63,535 nt of DNA from Dechloromonas sp. UBA6271. GTDB lineage: Bacteria; Pseudomonadota; Gammaproteobacteria; Burkholderiales; Rhodocyclaceae. A program made the translations under genes and the position numbers. Under the pieces are notes generated by a model that was not told the origin of the DNA, did no database searches, and was given only the letters and a program-made list of their open reading frames with translations. Below are positions 1 to 10,333 of this stretch, piece by piece. Within the stretch, counting starts at the first letter, position 1. Every line of letters begins with the position of its first letter. The stretch is taken from NCBI GenBank assembly GCA_002440665.1, contig DJUX01000026.1, positions 1 to 63,535 on the forward strand, given 5' to 3'.

Positions 1-141
1 TAATGGACAATCTGGGTTTATAAGATATATTTTATATATTGCTTATAGCGGAGAAGCTTGTTAGGATCAAGATTCATTTCATTTATACCTTATGGCAAAT
101 GCCCGGCGCAATCCGTACCGATCGCCCTGGCTGAAGCAAGA

Positions 142-1545
142 ATGTCAAAACAGCCCACCAGGAAAGTCATCGAGATCAAGCCGGTCACCGATCCGGACGC
201 CAAGGTCTACCCGCGTTCGATCAGCGGCCCCTACACGCGCTGGCGCTGGGTCTTCGTCTGGCTGACCCAGATCGTCTTCTACGGCCTGTGCTGGCTGCCC
301 TGGCACGGTCGACAGGCAATATTGTTCGATATCGACAACCGCAAGTTCTATTTCTTCGATCTGGTGCTCTGGCCGCAGGATACGATCTATCTCGTGCTGC
401 TGATGGTTCTCGGGGCGCTCGCGCTGTTCCTGTTCACCGCCGTGGCAGGACGCCTGTGGTGCGGCTACACCTGCCCGCAAACCGTCTACACGGAAATATT
501 CCTGTGGTTCGAGAAAGTCATCGAAGGCGAACGGCCGCAACGCATCAAGCTTGATGCAGCGCCGTGGTCGCCGCGCAAACTGGCGATCAAGAGCGCCAAG
601 CATGCGACCTGGGCGCTCTTTTCACTGTGGACCGGGATTACCTTCGTCGGTTACTTCATGCCGATCCGCGAACTGATGCACGACCTGGTCACCCTGTCGC
701 CCGGTGCCTGGTCGGCGTTCTGGGTGGTGTTCTATGCCTTCGCCACCTACGGCAATGCCGGTTTCCTGCGCGAACAGATGTGCCGGCAAATCTGCCCGTA
801 TGCCCGCTTCCAGTTCGTGATGTTCGACCCGGATACGCTGATCATCGCCTACGACATGGTACGGGGCGAATCACGCGGTGCCCGCGCCAAGGGCAGTGAC
901 CCACGCGCCCAGGGACTCGGTGATTGCGTGGACTGCGGCATCTGCGTTCAGGTCTGCCCAACCGGCATCGACATCCGCAATGGCCTGCAGAACGAGTGCA
1001 TCGGCTGTGCCGCCTGTATCGATGCCTGTGATCAGGTGATGGACAAGATGAGTTACCCGCGCGGCCTGATCCGCTACTCAACTGAAAACGCAGTCAGCAT
1101 GCGCTACACACCGATGGACATCGTGCATCGGGCTGCCCGGCCACGGGTGATCATCTACACCGCCATCCTGGTTCTGCTCACGGTGGCGACCGCCTGGTCC
1201 CTGGCTACACGCATCCCGCTGAAGGTCAACGTCCTGAAGGATCGCAACGTGCTCTCCCGCGAGGCGGACGACGGCGCGATCGAGAATACGTATCGCCTGC
1301 AGATCATGAATACCGGTGACCAGACCCGGACCTTCCGCATCAGTATCGGAGGAATCGACGGTATCCGCCTGGCCGGGGACAACGAAGTCACTGTTGCCGC
1401 CGGCGAGATCGGTACGCAGACGGCGGTCGTCAGGGCCGATGCCGGGGCAACGGGCAGCGGTGCCACACCGATCACTTTCGGCATAGCGGACGTGGCCGAT
1501 ACCAGCGTTGCCGTAACCGAGCGCTCGAAATTCTGGATGCCTTAA
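142..1545 (+). CDS. ccoG: Cytochrome c oxidase accessory protein CcoG (RdxA/FixG family)
   Basis: Membrane-bound polyferredoxin involved in maturation of cbb3-type cytochrome oxidase (copper handling; established for the CcoG/RdxA family). The 467-residue protein has a hydrophobic segment near residues 35-55, more membrane segments up to about 205, and a motif CGYTCPQT after the second. Around residues 260-300 lies a double 4Fe-4S ferredoxin region (CVDCGICVQVCP and CIGCAACIDAC), then a last membrane span and a periplasmic Ig-like tail. The ATG at 142 is preferred over the TTG at 58 because family members begin shortly before the first membrane span; no strong ribosome site is visible. ccoNOPQ would be expected upstream, outside the window. 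Confidence 0.93.
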   Translation: MSKQPTRKVIEIKPVTDPDAKVYPRSISGPYTRWRWVFVWLTQIVFYGLCWLPWHGRQAILFDIDNRKFYFFDLVLWPQDTIYLVLLMVLGALALFLFTAVAGRLWCGYTCPQTVYTEIFLWFEKVIEGERPQRIKLDAAPWSPRKLAIKSAKHATWALFSLWTGITFVGYFMPIRELMHDLVTLSPGAWSAFWVVFYAFATYGNAGFLREQMCRQICPYARFQFVMFDPDTLIIAYDMVRGESRGARAKGSDPRAQGLGDCVDCGICVQVCPTGIDIRNGLQNECIGCAACIDACDQVMDKMSYPRGLIRYSTENAVSMRYTPMDIVHRAARPRVIIYTAILVLLTVATAWSLATRIPLKVNVLKDRNVLSREADDGAIENTYRLQIMNTGDQTRTFRISIGGIDGIRLAGDNEVTVAAGEIGTQTAVVRADAGATGSGATPITFGIADVADTSVAVTERSKFWMP

Positions 1546-1579
1546 CAAGGTCTAAATATTAGCTCTTAAGGAGGCAGAC

Positions 1580-1783
1580 ATGACAGACAACCAACTTCGT
1601 GAGTACGTCAAATCAGGCTGGCCATTCTTCGGGGTCACTTCGCGGGGCGAGGTTCTGGCGCGCTACATACCGTATGGGACGGTCTACAGGTGGCAGCAAC
1701 ACCAAATGATCCCCACACCTCTCCAGGGAGGCGACCTGCTGTGGTGGCTACAAGCCTCGGATGAAGACGACCATCAGGGCTGA
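1580..1783 (+). CDS. Small hypothetical protein (67 aa)
   Basis: I do not recognise this family. The ORF starts 34 bases after ccoG and has a near-perfect ribosome site (AAGGAGG, six bases before ATG), which argues that it is translated. The product is rich in aromatic residues (Trp and Tyr), with no signal peptide or membrane span. A cotranscribed partner of ccoG is possible but unsupported beyond position. From 1784 to 1950 I see no further gene. Confidence 0.5.
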   Translation: MTDNQLREYVKSGWPFFGVTSRGEVLARYIPYGTVYRWQQHQMIPTPLQGGDLLWWLQASDEDDHQG

Positions 1784-1950
1784 GAATCAAAAAATAAACC
1801 CCCCACGGAATGCTGCTTCGGGAAACAGCAATCGGCAACTGTGCTCATTCAGCAGTCGCTGAAACCGATGAAATGGCGACGGCACCAACTCAGGCAGCCG
1901 ACGACGTCCGCAAGGACATGGCTAACTCCCGCAGTTCGGTAATGCTGCAA

Positions 1951-4635
1951 TCAGTCCTGCAACTGCTTTACCACCCGTTTCATGGATGGGCCTTCCGGGT
2001 GGGGCAGAACCGAAAAGCCCAGGCTGGTCATCAGTCGGAGCATTTTCTGGTTGTCTGACAGGACATCACCGACCATCGATCGGTAGGACTTTTCCCGGGC
2101 ACAATCCATGATCGCGCCCATGAGGCGGCGACCCAGGCCACACTTCTGCCAGCGGTCGTCGATCGCCAAGGCAAATTCCACTGATTCGCCATCCGGCGTC
2201 TGGGTGTAGCGAGCGCTACCGATCTGTCGCTCCTTACCTTCTTTGTGAACAATAGCGAGTAACACCATTTCCCGGTCGTAATCGACTTGTGTGAAGCGGG
2301 CGATCAGGCTGGGAGGGAGTTCGCGTGTGCCATCCATGAAGCGAAAGTAGCGGGCTTCATCGGACAAGCCGTTGACGAATTCCTGCTTGAGGGCCGCATC
2401 TTCAGGGCGCACGGGGCGGACGGTGATCACCGTGCCGTCGCGCATTGGCCACTCCCGGCAGAGGTGGGCCGGGTACGGGTGAATGGCCATGTGGGCATAG
2501 CGGGCCATGCCGGCACCCAGGGTGTGGTCGATGACCATTCGGGCATTGGTGGCTACGGCGCCATTTTCGTCCGCGATTAGCGGGTTGATCTCCAGTTCCT
2601 TGATCCATGGCAGTTCGCAGATCATGTTCGAGACGCTGAGTAGCATGTTCTCGAGGGCTTCCATATCAGCCGCGGGGCGATCATGGAATTCGCTCAAGGT
2701 TCTGGAAGCACGGGTCGAGTCGATCAGATTGCGGGCGAGGAAGCGATTCAGGGGGGGCAGCGAAACCGCCCGGTCGCGAAAAACTTCCAGTTGATAGCCA
2801 CCGGTACCAAAGGAAATGACCGGACCGAAGACAGGATCGCGAAACACCCTGATCATCAATTCCCTGCCATTGGGCCGACTACGATGTGGTTCGATGGTGA
2901 CGCCGTTGATGTGCAAATCCGGGAATTTCTGGCGGGCGGTATCGACGAGATCCTGATAGGACAGACGTACCAAGTCGATACTGGTGATGTTGAGCCGGCT
3001 ACCTCCTTCTTCTACCTTGAATGGCAGGTTGGGCGAATCGACCTTCATATCGACCGACAAGCCGATCTGTTCGGCGCCGAACATGGCCTCGATGGCGTTG
3101 TGGGCAATCAAGGCCGGCTGTACGGAAATGCCGAATGAGTGCAGCAGCGTCCTGGTTTCCATCCCCGAGAGCACTTGCCGGTGTTCACCAAGTAGCGCTT
3201 CCATCAAAGGCTTGGCGTTATTGGTGCCGGTGCGTTCCATGTTCTGGCTCGGGCCGGGCGTCTGGAGCAGGAGCTTCTGGTTCTGGTAATACTTGGAAAT
3301 GCTGTGGAACAGTTCAATGACCGTATCCGGTGTCAGGAAGACAGGAATACCGGCGTCTTCCAGAATTTTACGAGCTTCGGTAATCTGTTGGCCGCCCATG
3401 AAACAGCAGCAGAGCGTAATGCGCTGATTACGCACGATCTCAACGATGCCCTGAGCTACTGACTTGGGTTGTGCCATTGCGATTGGGGACAGCACAACGA
3501 GAATGGCATCGACGTTGGCATCCTGGGCCAGCGAACGGATGGCTTGCAGATAACGTTCCGGCGTCGCGTCGCCGCCCAGATCGATCGGTACGCTACCGGC
3601 CCAGTCGTGCGGCAAAAACTTCTTCATGGCGGTGATCGTATCGGGCGCAAGTTCGGACAACGGGATACCCAAGGTTCGGGCGCAATCGGCCGCCATGGCA
3701 GCGGGCCCGGTACCGTTACTGATGATGGCGAGCTGGTTGCCGCGCGGGTGAAAGCCCGAGGCCAGCGCCTTGGCGGCATGGAACAGCTGGCTAATGCTCT
3801 GCACACGGACCACACCGGCACGGCGTACAGCGGCATCGAACACCTCATCGTCAAGCTCGGGTTGGCCGGGGAGAGATTCCATCAGATCGTCTGACCCGTG
3901 GTTCCCCGATTTGAACAGGATGACAGGTTTGACGCGGGCGACTGAACGCAGGGCACTCATGAATTTGCGGGCATTCCGCACCCGCTCCACATGGAGAAGG
4001 ATGTAACGGGTCTGATCGTCGGATACCAGGTAGTCGAGAATTTCCCCGAAGTCCACATCCATGGCAGCCCCGAGGGCGACCGCCGACGATACGCCAATCT
4101 TGTTCATGGTTGCCCAGTCCAGAACTGCGGCACACATGGCTCCGGATTGGGTGACAAGGGCCAAGTCGCCGGGCAAGGCAGCAATCTCTGTGAACGTGGC
4201 GTTCAAGGAGATGCATGGGCGAAGTATGCCTAAGGATTTAGGCCCAAGAATGCGGACACCGAAGTTGCGAGCCGCATCCCTGATCCGTCTTTCGAGAGTG
4301 GCACTGCTTCCGCCCAGGCCTGCCAAGCTGGAGACGATAATCAGATGGTGCACGCCCGCCTTGCTGCATTGCTCGATGATCAGGGGGATCGTTCGGGGGG
4401 CCGTGGTGACGATGGCCAGATCGATGCGGCTGCCGATCCGGTCGATGGATGGGACGCACACTTGCCCGAGAATTTCACCATGCTTGGGATTGACGGCCCA
4501 TAGTTTGCCCTTGAAACCGTTGGCCAGAATATTCTGGAGAATTACGTGACCGATTGAGCCTTCCTTCTCGGAGGCGCCAATAATCGCCAGCGACTGCGGT
4601 TCTAGCAGGGAATTGAGGTAGTGGGTACGCAGCAT
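1951..4635 (-). CDS. Pat-like protein: acyl-CoA synthetase (NDP-forming)-type domains fused to GNAT acetyltransferase
   Basis: 894 residues, the size of the PatZ/Pat lysine acetyltransferases. Residues 1-130 form a CoA-binding Rossmann domain (AIIGASEKEGSIG), followed by succinyl-CoA-ligase-like regions, an ATP-grasp-like region (about 480-700, ending ELEINPL) and a C-terminal GNAT domain (about 730-894) with the acetyl-CoA loop RWQKCGLGRRLM. Known relatives acetylate lysines, for example of acetyl-CoA synthetase, with the synthetase part acting as a sensor. By alignment from memory, the SHTGA catalytic histidine segment of active ADP-forming synthetases is missing (3840-3918), consistent with a regulatory rather than catalytic synthetase region. 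The ATG is followed by the expected N-terminus. Divergent from the Crp/Fnr gene. Confidence 0.88.
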   Translation of the reverse strand: MLRTHYLNSLLEPQSLAIIGASEKEGSIGHVILQNILANGFKGKLWAVNPKHGEILGQVCVPSIDRIGSRIDLAIVTTAPRTIPLIIEQCSKAGVHHLIIVSSLAGLGGSSATLERRIRDAARNFGVRILGPKSLGILRPCISLNATFTEIAALPGDLALVTQSGAMCAAVLDWATMNKIGVSSAVALGAAMDVDFGEILDYLVSDDQTRYILLHVERVRNARKFMSALRSVARVKPVILFKSGNHGSDDLMESLPGQPELDDEVFDAAVRRAGVVRVQSISQLFHAAKALASGFHPRGNQLAIISNGTGPAAMAADCARTLGIPLSELAPDTITAMKKFLPHDWAGSVPIDLGGDATPERYLQAIRSLAQDANVDAILVVLSPIAMAQPKSVAQGIVEIVRNQRITLCCCFMGGQQITEARKILEDAGIPVFLTPDTVIELFHSISKYYQNQKLLLQTPGPSQNMERTGTNNAKPLMEALLGEHRQVLSGMETRTLLHSFGISVQPALIAHNAIEAMFGAEQIGLSVDMKVDSPNLPFKVEEGGSRLNITSIDLVRLSYQDLVDTARQKFPDLHINGVTIEPHRSRPNGRELMIRVFRDPVFGPVISFGTGGYQLEVFRDRAVSLPPLNRFLARNLIDSTRASRTLSEFHDRPAADMEALENMLLSVSNMICELPWIKELEINPLIADENGAVATNARMVIDHTLGAGMARYAHMAIHPYPAHLCREWPMRDGTVITVRPVRPEDAALKQEFVNGLSDEARYFRFMDGTRELPPSLIARFTQVDYDREMVLLAIVHKEGKERQIGSARYTQTPDGESVEFALAIDDRWQKCGLGRRLMGAIMDCAREKSYRSMVGDVLSDNQKMLRLMTSLGFSVLPHPEGPSMKRVVKQLQD

Positions 4636-4692
4636 GATCCGAAGCAGTTAATAGTTGTTCCATTACGATACCATTTTTAACAAAAATTACTA

Positions 4693-4711
4693 ATATTTGT
4701 AATACAAATAT
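4693..4711. promoter_or_regulatory. 19-bp perfect palindrome upstream of the Pat-like gene
   Basis: ATATTTGTA-A-TACAAATAT is a perfect inverted repeat with a one-base centre, about 58 bases before the Pat-like start codon in an AT-rich stretch. It looks like a dimer-binding operator; the regulator is unknown. The 4636-4994 gap contains this palindrome, an FNR-type box (4915-4928) and no gene. Confidence 0.45.
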
Positions 4712-4914
4712 AGTGCTTTCGCTGATGCCTTTGATTTCTTTGGCGTGTCCGCGCTTGGTTGCGCGATGATCATATTGGCAGGATTCCGAGAGCTGCGGCC
4801 GCTTGGATGCCCGTATCGCCCATGTCGTTTCACTGTCGACTGTCGCCGGTGCCGTAAAACCAGCTCACGACCTAGTCATTTCGGTGGTGGCCAACATAGG
4901 GCATTCGTATTGAC

Positions 4915-4928
4915 TTGATCCAGATCAA
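4915..4928. promoter_or_regulatory. FNR/ANR-type binding site
   Basis: TTGATCCAGATCAA matches the FNR consensus TTGAT-N4-ATCAA exactly. It lies 66 bases before the start codon of the Crp/Fnr-family gene, a suitable place for activation or autoregulation. Confidence 0.8.
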
Positions 4929-4994
4929 GCCAGGCTTGCCCAGCGGCGGCACATTGGGTGCCCGACTACCCCAGCCCCACCGCCAGGAGCAGCA

Positions 4995-5690
4995 ATGCGC
5001 GACTCGAAGCCCGTCCACAACGAGACCCATCTGGGTCGAATCCCATTGTTCGATGATCTTCCGGGTGAGGAGATTCAGCAGCTTGCCAAGGTCAGCAAGA
5101 CGCTGGTTCTCGAAAAATGCGGCACACTGTTCCGAACAGGTGAAACCTGTCCTGGCCTGCATGTGGTGATGTACGGTCAGGTGAAGGTGGCGTTCTCGTC
5201 AACGCAGGGCAGCGAGAAGGTGGTCGACATCCTGCAGGCCGGCCAGAGCTTCGGTGAGGCCGAACTGCTTCTGGACGAACCGTACCGCGCTCATGCCCAG
5301 GCGCTGGGCGACACGCTGGTGCTGCAGATAGCCAAAACGGCAATTCTCGATCTCATCGCTCGCAACCCCGGCTTCGCCCACAAGCTGCTGAACGGCATGT
5401 CAAGACGCTTGCACGACCTGATGGTCGACCTGGAAGGCTACACGCTGCACACCGGGGCAGCGCGCGTGCTTACCTTCCTGCTACGCGAAGCATCCGCTCA
5501 GGAGCCATGCAACGAATCTGCCGTAGTCAGGCTGTCGGCGCCCAAAGGCGTCATCGCCTCGCGCTTGAATCTCAGCCCCGAGTATTTCTCCCGTACCCTG
5601 CACCATTTGAGCGAACAGGGTTACTTTGCAATCCATGGGCGCGACATCCACATCGACAGCGTTTCTCGGTTGCAGCTTAGTTTGGCGTAG
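4995..5690 (+). CDS. Crp/Fnr-family transcriptional regulator
   Basis: 231 residues: N-terminal cyclic-nucleotide-binding-fold sensor domain (about 20-140) and C-terminal winged helix (about 155-228). The recognition helix contains EYFSR, matching the E-x-x-S-R contact pattern of FNR, which reads TTGAT half sites; a perfect TTGAT-N4-ATCAA site stands upstream, so autoregulation is likely. The N-terminal four-cysteine cluster of oxygen-sensing FNR is absent, so it is more likely a DNR-like (haem/NO) or other ligand sensor; the signal cannot be read from sequence. The start has an AGGAG ribosome site at a good distance. Confidence 0.88.
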   Translation: MRDSKPVHNETHLGRIPLFDDLPGEEIQQLAKVSKTLVLEKCGTLFRTGETCPGLHVVMYGQVKVAFSSTQGSEKVVDILQAGQSFGEAELLLDEPYRAHAQALGDTLVLQIAKTAILDLIARNPGFAHKLLNGMSRRLHDLMVDLEGYTLHTGAARVLTFLLREASAQEPCNESAVVRLSAPKGVIASRLNLSPEYFSRTLHHLSEQGYFAIHGRDIHIDSVSRLQLSLA

Positions 5691-5878
5691 TCGATTCCGT
5701 ATTGTTACGACCCCTTGCTGAGTGGCTAAGCGATCCTCTCCCGGAGGCTGCAAATTTCATGGCTTGGGAGCCCATAAAAAAGGCAAGGGGGCACTTTCTG
5801 GCTACACCGGATGGCGGATTTTCAGAAAGCCGTGGCCAAGTCACCATCGCCGGATGCGCACAACATGCGGCCTCATCC

Positions 5879-6073
5879 ATGATCGTTCTCGATATCAATA
5901 CGATATATACAGTCGAACTCTGCAGCGGAGAATTGAGGCAGTGGAAATACCTTGGCCAAGACAGCCGTCGCCTGGTCTGGTGGATGGATCTGGAAACCAG
6001 GCAAGAATTCAACGAGTCATCCCTGATGTACGCGTGGAGCGTGAAGGAGAGGGTGGCGTCACACAAACAGTGA
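5879..6073 (+). CDS. Possible small protein (64 aa)
   Basis: The reading frame continues upstream to 5702, but the part from the ATG at 5879 looks most protein-like: an N-terminal strand-rich segment (IVLDINTIYTVEL) followed by a Trp-rich stretch (RQWKYLG, VWWMDLE) and ESSLMYAW. It gives me the impression of a small conserved domain, but I cannot name it. No clear ribosome site and weak codon support. Confidence 0.3.
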   Translation: MIVLDINTIYTVELCSGELRQWKYLGQDSRRLVWWMDLETRQEFNESSLMYAWSVKERVASHKQ

Positions 6074-6341
6074 ACCACTTGAATGAGTCATCAGGCAGCA
6101 AAGAGCACGGTCCGGCCATCAAGCTTCCTGGAAAGCAGGCTTAGCTACGACGGACTGGAATCAGACAGCCCATCCGGCTCAGATCGGCCAGAGGCGACCA
6201 AAGATCACTAAGCCCCAGAGCGGACAAACCACAGTGGTGCGGGTATGCTGTTAGCGTTTGGCCAAACCGCTAGAAAAACGCAAGCCTAGTCTCTCGAACT
6301 TCCTTTGATTCAGACATTTATTTGAAAAAAGCAGGATATTT
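6074..6341. other. Intergenic stretch, left flank of the low-G+C island
   Basis: Together with 5691-5878 this leaves most of a 650-base gap without a confident gene between the Crp/Fnr regulator and the GHKL/STAS gene. I see only a weak stem (AAGC...GCTT near 6120-6142) and a composition shift towards A+T after about 6290. No tRNA, IS end or clear promoter was recognised. Confidence 0.4.
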
Positions 6342-7595
6342 ATGTCAAGTATATACAGATCTGAAAACCGTATTGTATTTGAAGGTGAGTTCACAATTTC
6401 CGATCTACACCGACCGTTGGCAGCAATCCATCAAACGGTTCAGAATGCTGGTTATCAGGAAGTTAAATTTGATTTTAGTGAGTGTACTGTAGCACTCCCG
6501 GCACCAATGTTAGCTCTGTGTGCCCAAGTTTCAAGGCTTCAATTTGCACAGATTGAAACACATCTAATCCTTCCGAACATTGAAAAACTCAAACGATTGT
6601 TCATAAATTCAAATTGGGCAAATATTATTTCACCAAAGCAGTTTGAGACCTCAAATTTCCGTGGACACACGCAAGTTCCTGCAACTCAATACAGAACAAC
6701 AGATGAACAATTCAAGGCAGTCAATAGAATTGCCAATGCAATTCTTGGTGCTATACCAGATTTAGAGAGAAACGACTTTGCCGCTCTTGAATGGTCAATA
6801 AACGAGTTAACAGATAATGTTTTGGTTCATTCACAATCCCCTGTTGGTGGATTTGTCCAGGTTTCAACTTTTCAAAGTAAAACCAAGCGCCTTTTGTTTA
6901 TGATTGCCGACGCAGGAATTGGAATTCCAGCTTCTCTAAGTGAAGGGCATAATGATATTTCTTCCGATGCAGATGCTCTTGACAAGGCAATTCGTGAGGG
7001 CGTCACAAGAGACAAAGCAATAGGGCAAGGCAATGGACTCTTTGGAAGTTATCAGATATGCAGTGGAAGCAAAGGGAAGTTTCAATTGGAGTCCGGTTAC
7101 GGAAAACTTTCCTACAGTGAGCGTACTGGGCTCCGCATAAATACGGAGAAAGTTCCATATGAAGGCACATTAGTTATCGCGGAAATTGACTTTTCAGTCC
7201 CTCACTTGCTGGAGGAAGCTTTAAGGTTTGATGGAAAAAAATACTCACCTTTGGATCATATTGAAAAATACTATGAGCACCCAATTGAGAACTCAATAAT
7301 ATTTAAAGTATCCGAGGAAACAAGCTCCTTTGGTAGTCGTGTAGCAGGAACACCTCTCAGGAAGAAGCTATTAAACCTCGCAAAGATGTGTCCAAATTAT
7401 CCTGTGATTATTGACTTTTCAGATGTTGCGCTTATTTCAAGCAGTTTCGCAGATGAATTAATTGCAAAATTATTTGTTGAAGTTGGGGCAATATCGTTTA
7501 TGAGTCGATTTAAATTTAATGGAATTTCGTCAACGGTTAAATCGCTAATTGATCGAGCAATTTCCCAGCGCGTTGCTGTTGGCTCCATAGATTGA
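6342..7595 (+). CDS. GHKL-type ATPase with flanking STAS-like domains (C-terminal DUF4325-like)
   Basis: 417 residues in three parts. Residues 1-100 look STAS-like (FDFSECTVALPAPM). Residues about 120-285 form a histidine-kinase-type ATP-binding fold with N-box E155-L-T-D-N159, G1 box DAGIGIP (190-196) and G2 box GQGNGLFG (228-235). Residues about 318-410 resemble STAS-like DUF4325 (IIDFSDVALISSSFADEL). There is no phosphoacceptor His domain, so it is not a classic sensor kinase; it recalls anti-sigma/anti-anti-sigma switch modules fused in one chain. Base composition is much more A+T-rich than all neighbours and it stands alone, which suggests horizontal transfer. A role in defence or stress switching is possible but unproven. 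Domains are fairly clear, function is not. Confidence 0.8.
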   Translation: MSSIYRSENRIVFEGEFTISDLHRPLAAIHQTVQNAGYQEVKFDFSECTVALPAPMLALCAQVSRLQFAQIETHLILPNIEKLKRLFINSNWANIISPKQFETSNFRGHTQVPATQYRTTDEQFKAVNRIANAILGAIPDLERNDFAALEWSINELTDNVLVHSQSPVGGFVQVSTFQSKTKRLLFMIADAGIGIPASLSEGHNDISSDADALDKAIREGVTRDKAIGQGNGLFGSYQICSGSKGKFQLESGYGKLSYSERTGLRINTEKVPYEGTLVIAEIDFSVPHLLEEALRFDGKKYSPLDHIEKYYEHPIENSIIFKVSEETSSFGSRVAGTPLRKKLLNLAKMCPNYPVIIDFSDVALISSSFADELIAKLFVEVGAISFMSRFKFNGISSTVKSLIDRAISQRVAVGSID

Positions 7596-7776
7596 CTAAG
7601 GATATTTACGAAATGGGGCCAAATTCTGCTTACTGGAAAGAATACACGCGAGCATGCGTATGAGTCCTGAATCAAAGACTGCACCGTTAGATCCCCACTC
7701 TAAGGTCTGCTTTTCATGGGGCTGAAGGTCGCCTTAGGGCTCAACTCAGACAGCCGAGAGACCTTTCTTGCTACTA
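7596..7776. other. Gap between GHKL/STAS gene and recQ
   Basis: No gene is supported here. Composition returns to the G+C-rich background near 7740, marking the right border of the island. No repeats or insertion-sequence ends were recognised at the border. Confidence 0.4.
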
Positions 7777-9588
<1,812 letters not shown>

Positions 9589-9592
9589 GGTT

Positions 9593-10333
9593 TTAGGGCC
9601 GATTTTCAGCGAGGATGGCCTCGCGTTGCAGCGACTCGCCATCCCAGACCAGGCATTCGCCACGGTCTTCGTGCCAGTCGGCGAGCACCCAGCGCTCGAC
9701 GTGGATGCCATCGACGATGTGGTCGTGCTTCGCCGGCCGGTGCGTGTGGCCGTGGATGAAGGTCACGTAGCCATGGTCGCGCAGGAAGTCGTCGGTCGCC
9801 GCCCCTTGCAGTTCGGCGTAGGGGACGGGCGCTTGGGCCTGCTGGCGCGAGCGGCTGCGCCAGCGCATCCAGCGGGCAACCAGGCGGCGCAGAAAGCGTG
9901 GGCGGCCGAGCATCTTTTCTTGCCACGCGGGCGTGCGGACGCGGGCGCGGAAGGCCTGATAGGCAGCGTCGTCCAGGCACAGCGCGTCGCCGTGCGAGAG
10001 TACGAAACTCCATTCAGGCAGCGCCAGGTCGTAAGGGTCGGGCAGCAGGCGGATGCCGGCGGCGGCGGCGAAGTCTTGGCCGAGCAGGAAGTCGCGGTTG
10101 CCGTGCATGAAGCTGATCTTCAGGCCCGTAGCGGAGGCGGCGTGCAGGGCGGCGACGATCTGCGCATGGTAGGGGTCGTCGATGTCGTCATCGCCGATCC
10201 AGGCCTCGAAGAGATCGCCGAGGATATAAAGTTCCGCTGCCTGGCGGGCGCGGCCAGCGAGAAAGCGGAGGAACAAAGCAGTCGCCCCGGGTGACCGGGG
10301 CGACAGGTGCAGATCGGAGATGAAGAGGATCAA
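9593..10333 (-). CDS. lpxH: UDP-2,3-diacylglucosamine diphosphatase LpxH
   Basis: 246 residues. Hydrolyses UDP-2,3-diacylglucosamine to lipid X in lipid A synthesis, as a peripheral enzyme at the inner membrane. Calcineurin-type metallophosphoesterase motifs are all visible: SDLHL at the N-terminus, GDLFEAWIGDD, GNRDF, LSHGD and HGHTHRP. Its start overlaps the ppiB stop by four bases, pointing to translational coupling within the operon TPR-ppiA-ppiB-lpxH-recQ on the minus strand. Confidence 0.96.
   Translation of the reverse strand: MILFISDLHLSPRSPGATALFLRFLAGRARQAAELYILGDLFEAWIGDDDIDDPYHAQIVAALHAASATGLKISFMHGNRDFLLGQDFAAAAGIRLLPDPYDLALPEWSFVLSHGDALCLDDAAYQAFRARVRTPAWQEKMLGRPRFLRRLVARWMRWRSRSRQQAQAPVPYAELQGAATDDFLRDHGYVTFIHGHTHRPAKHDHIVDGIHVERWVLADWHEDRGECLVWDGESLQREAILAENRP

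Noticed and set aside
58..70. FNR-like site before ccoG
   Set aside because: TTGTT and ATCAA half sites are three bases apart rather than four, so it does not meet the FNR spacing.
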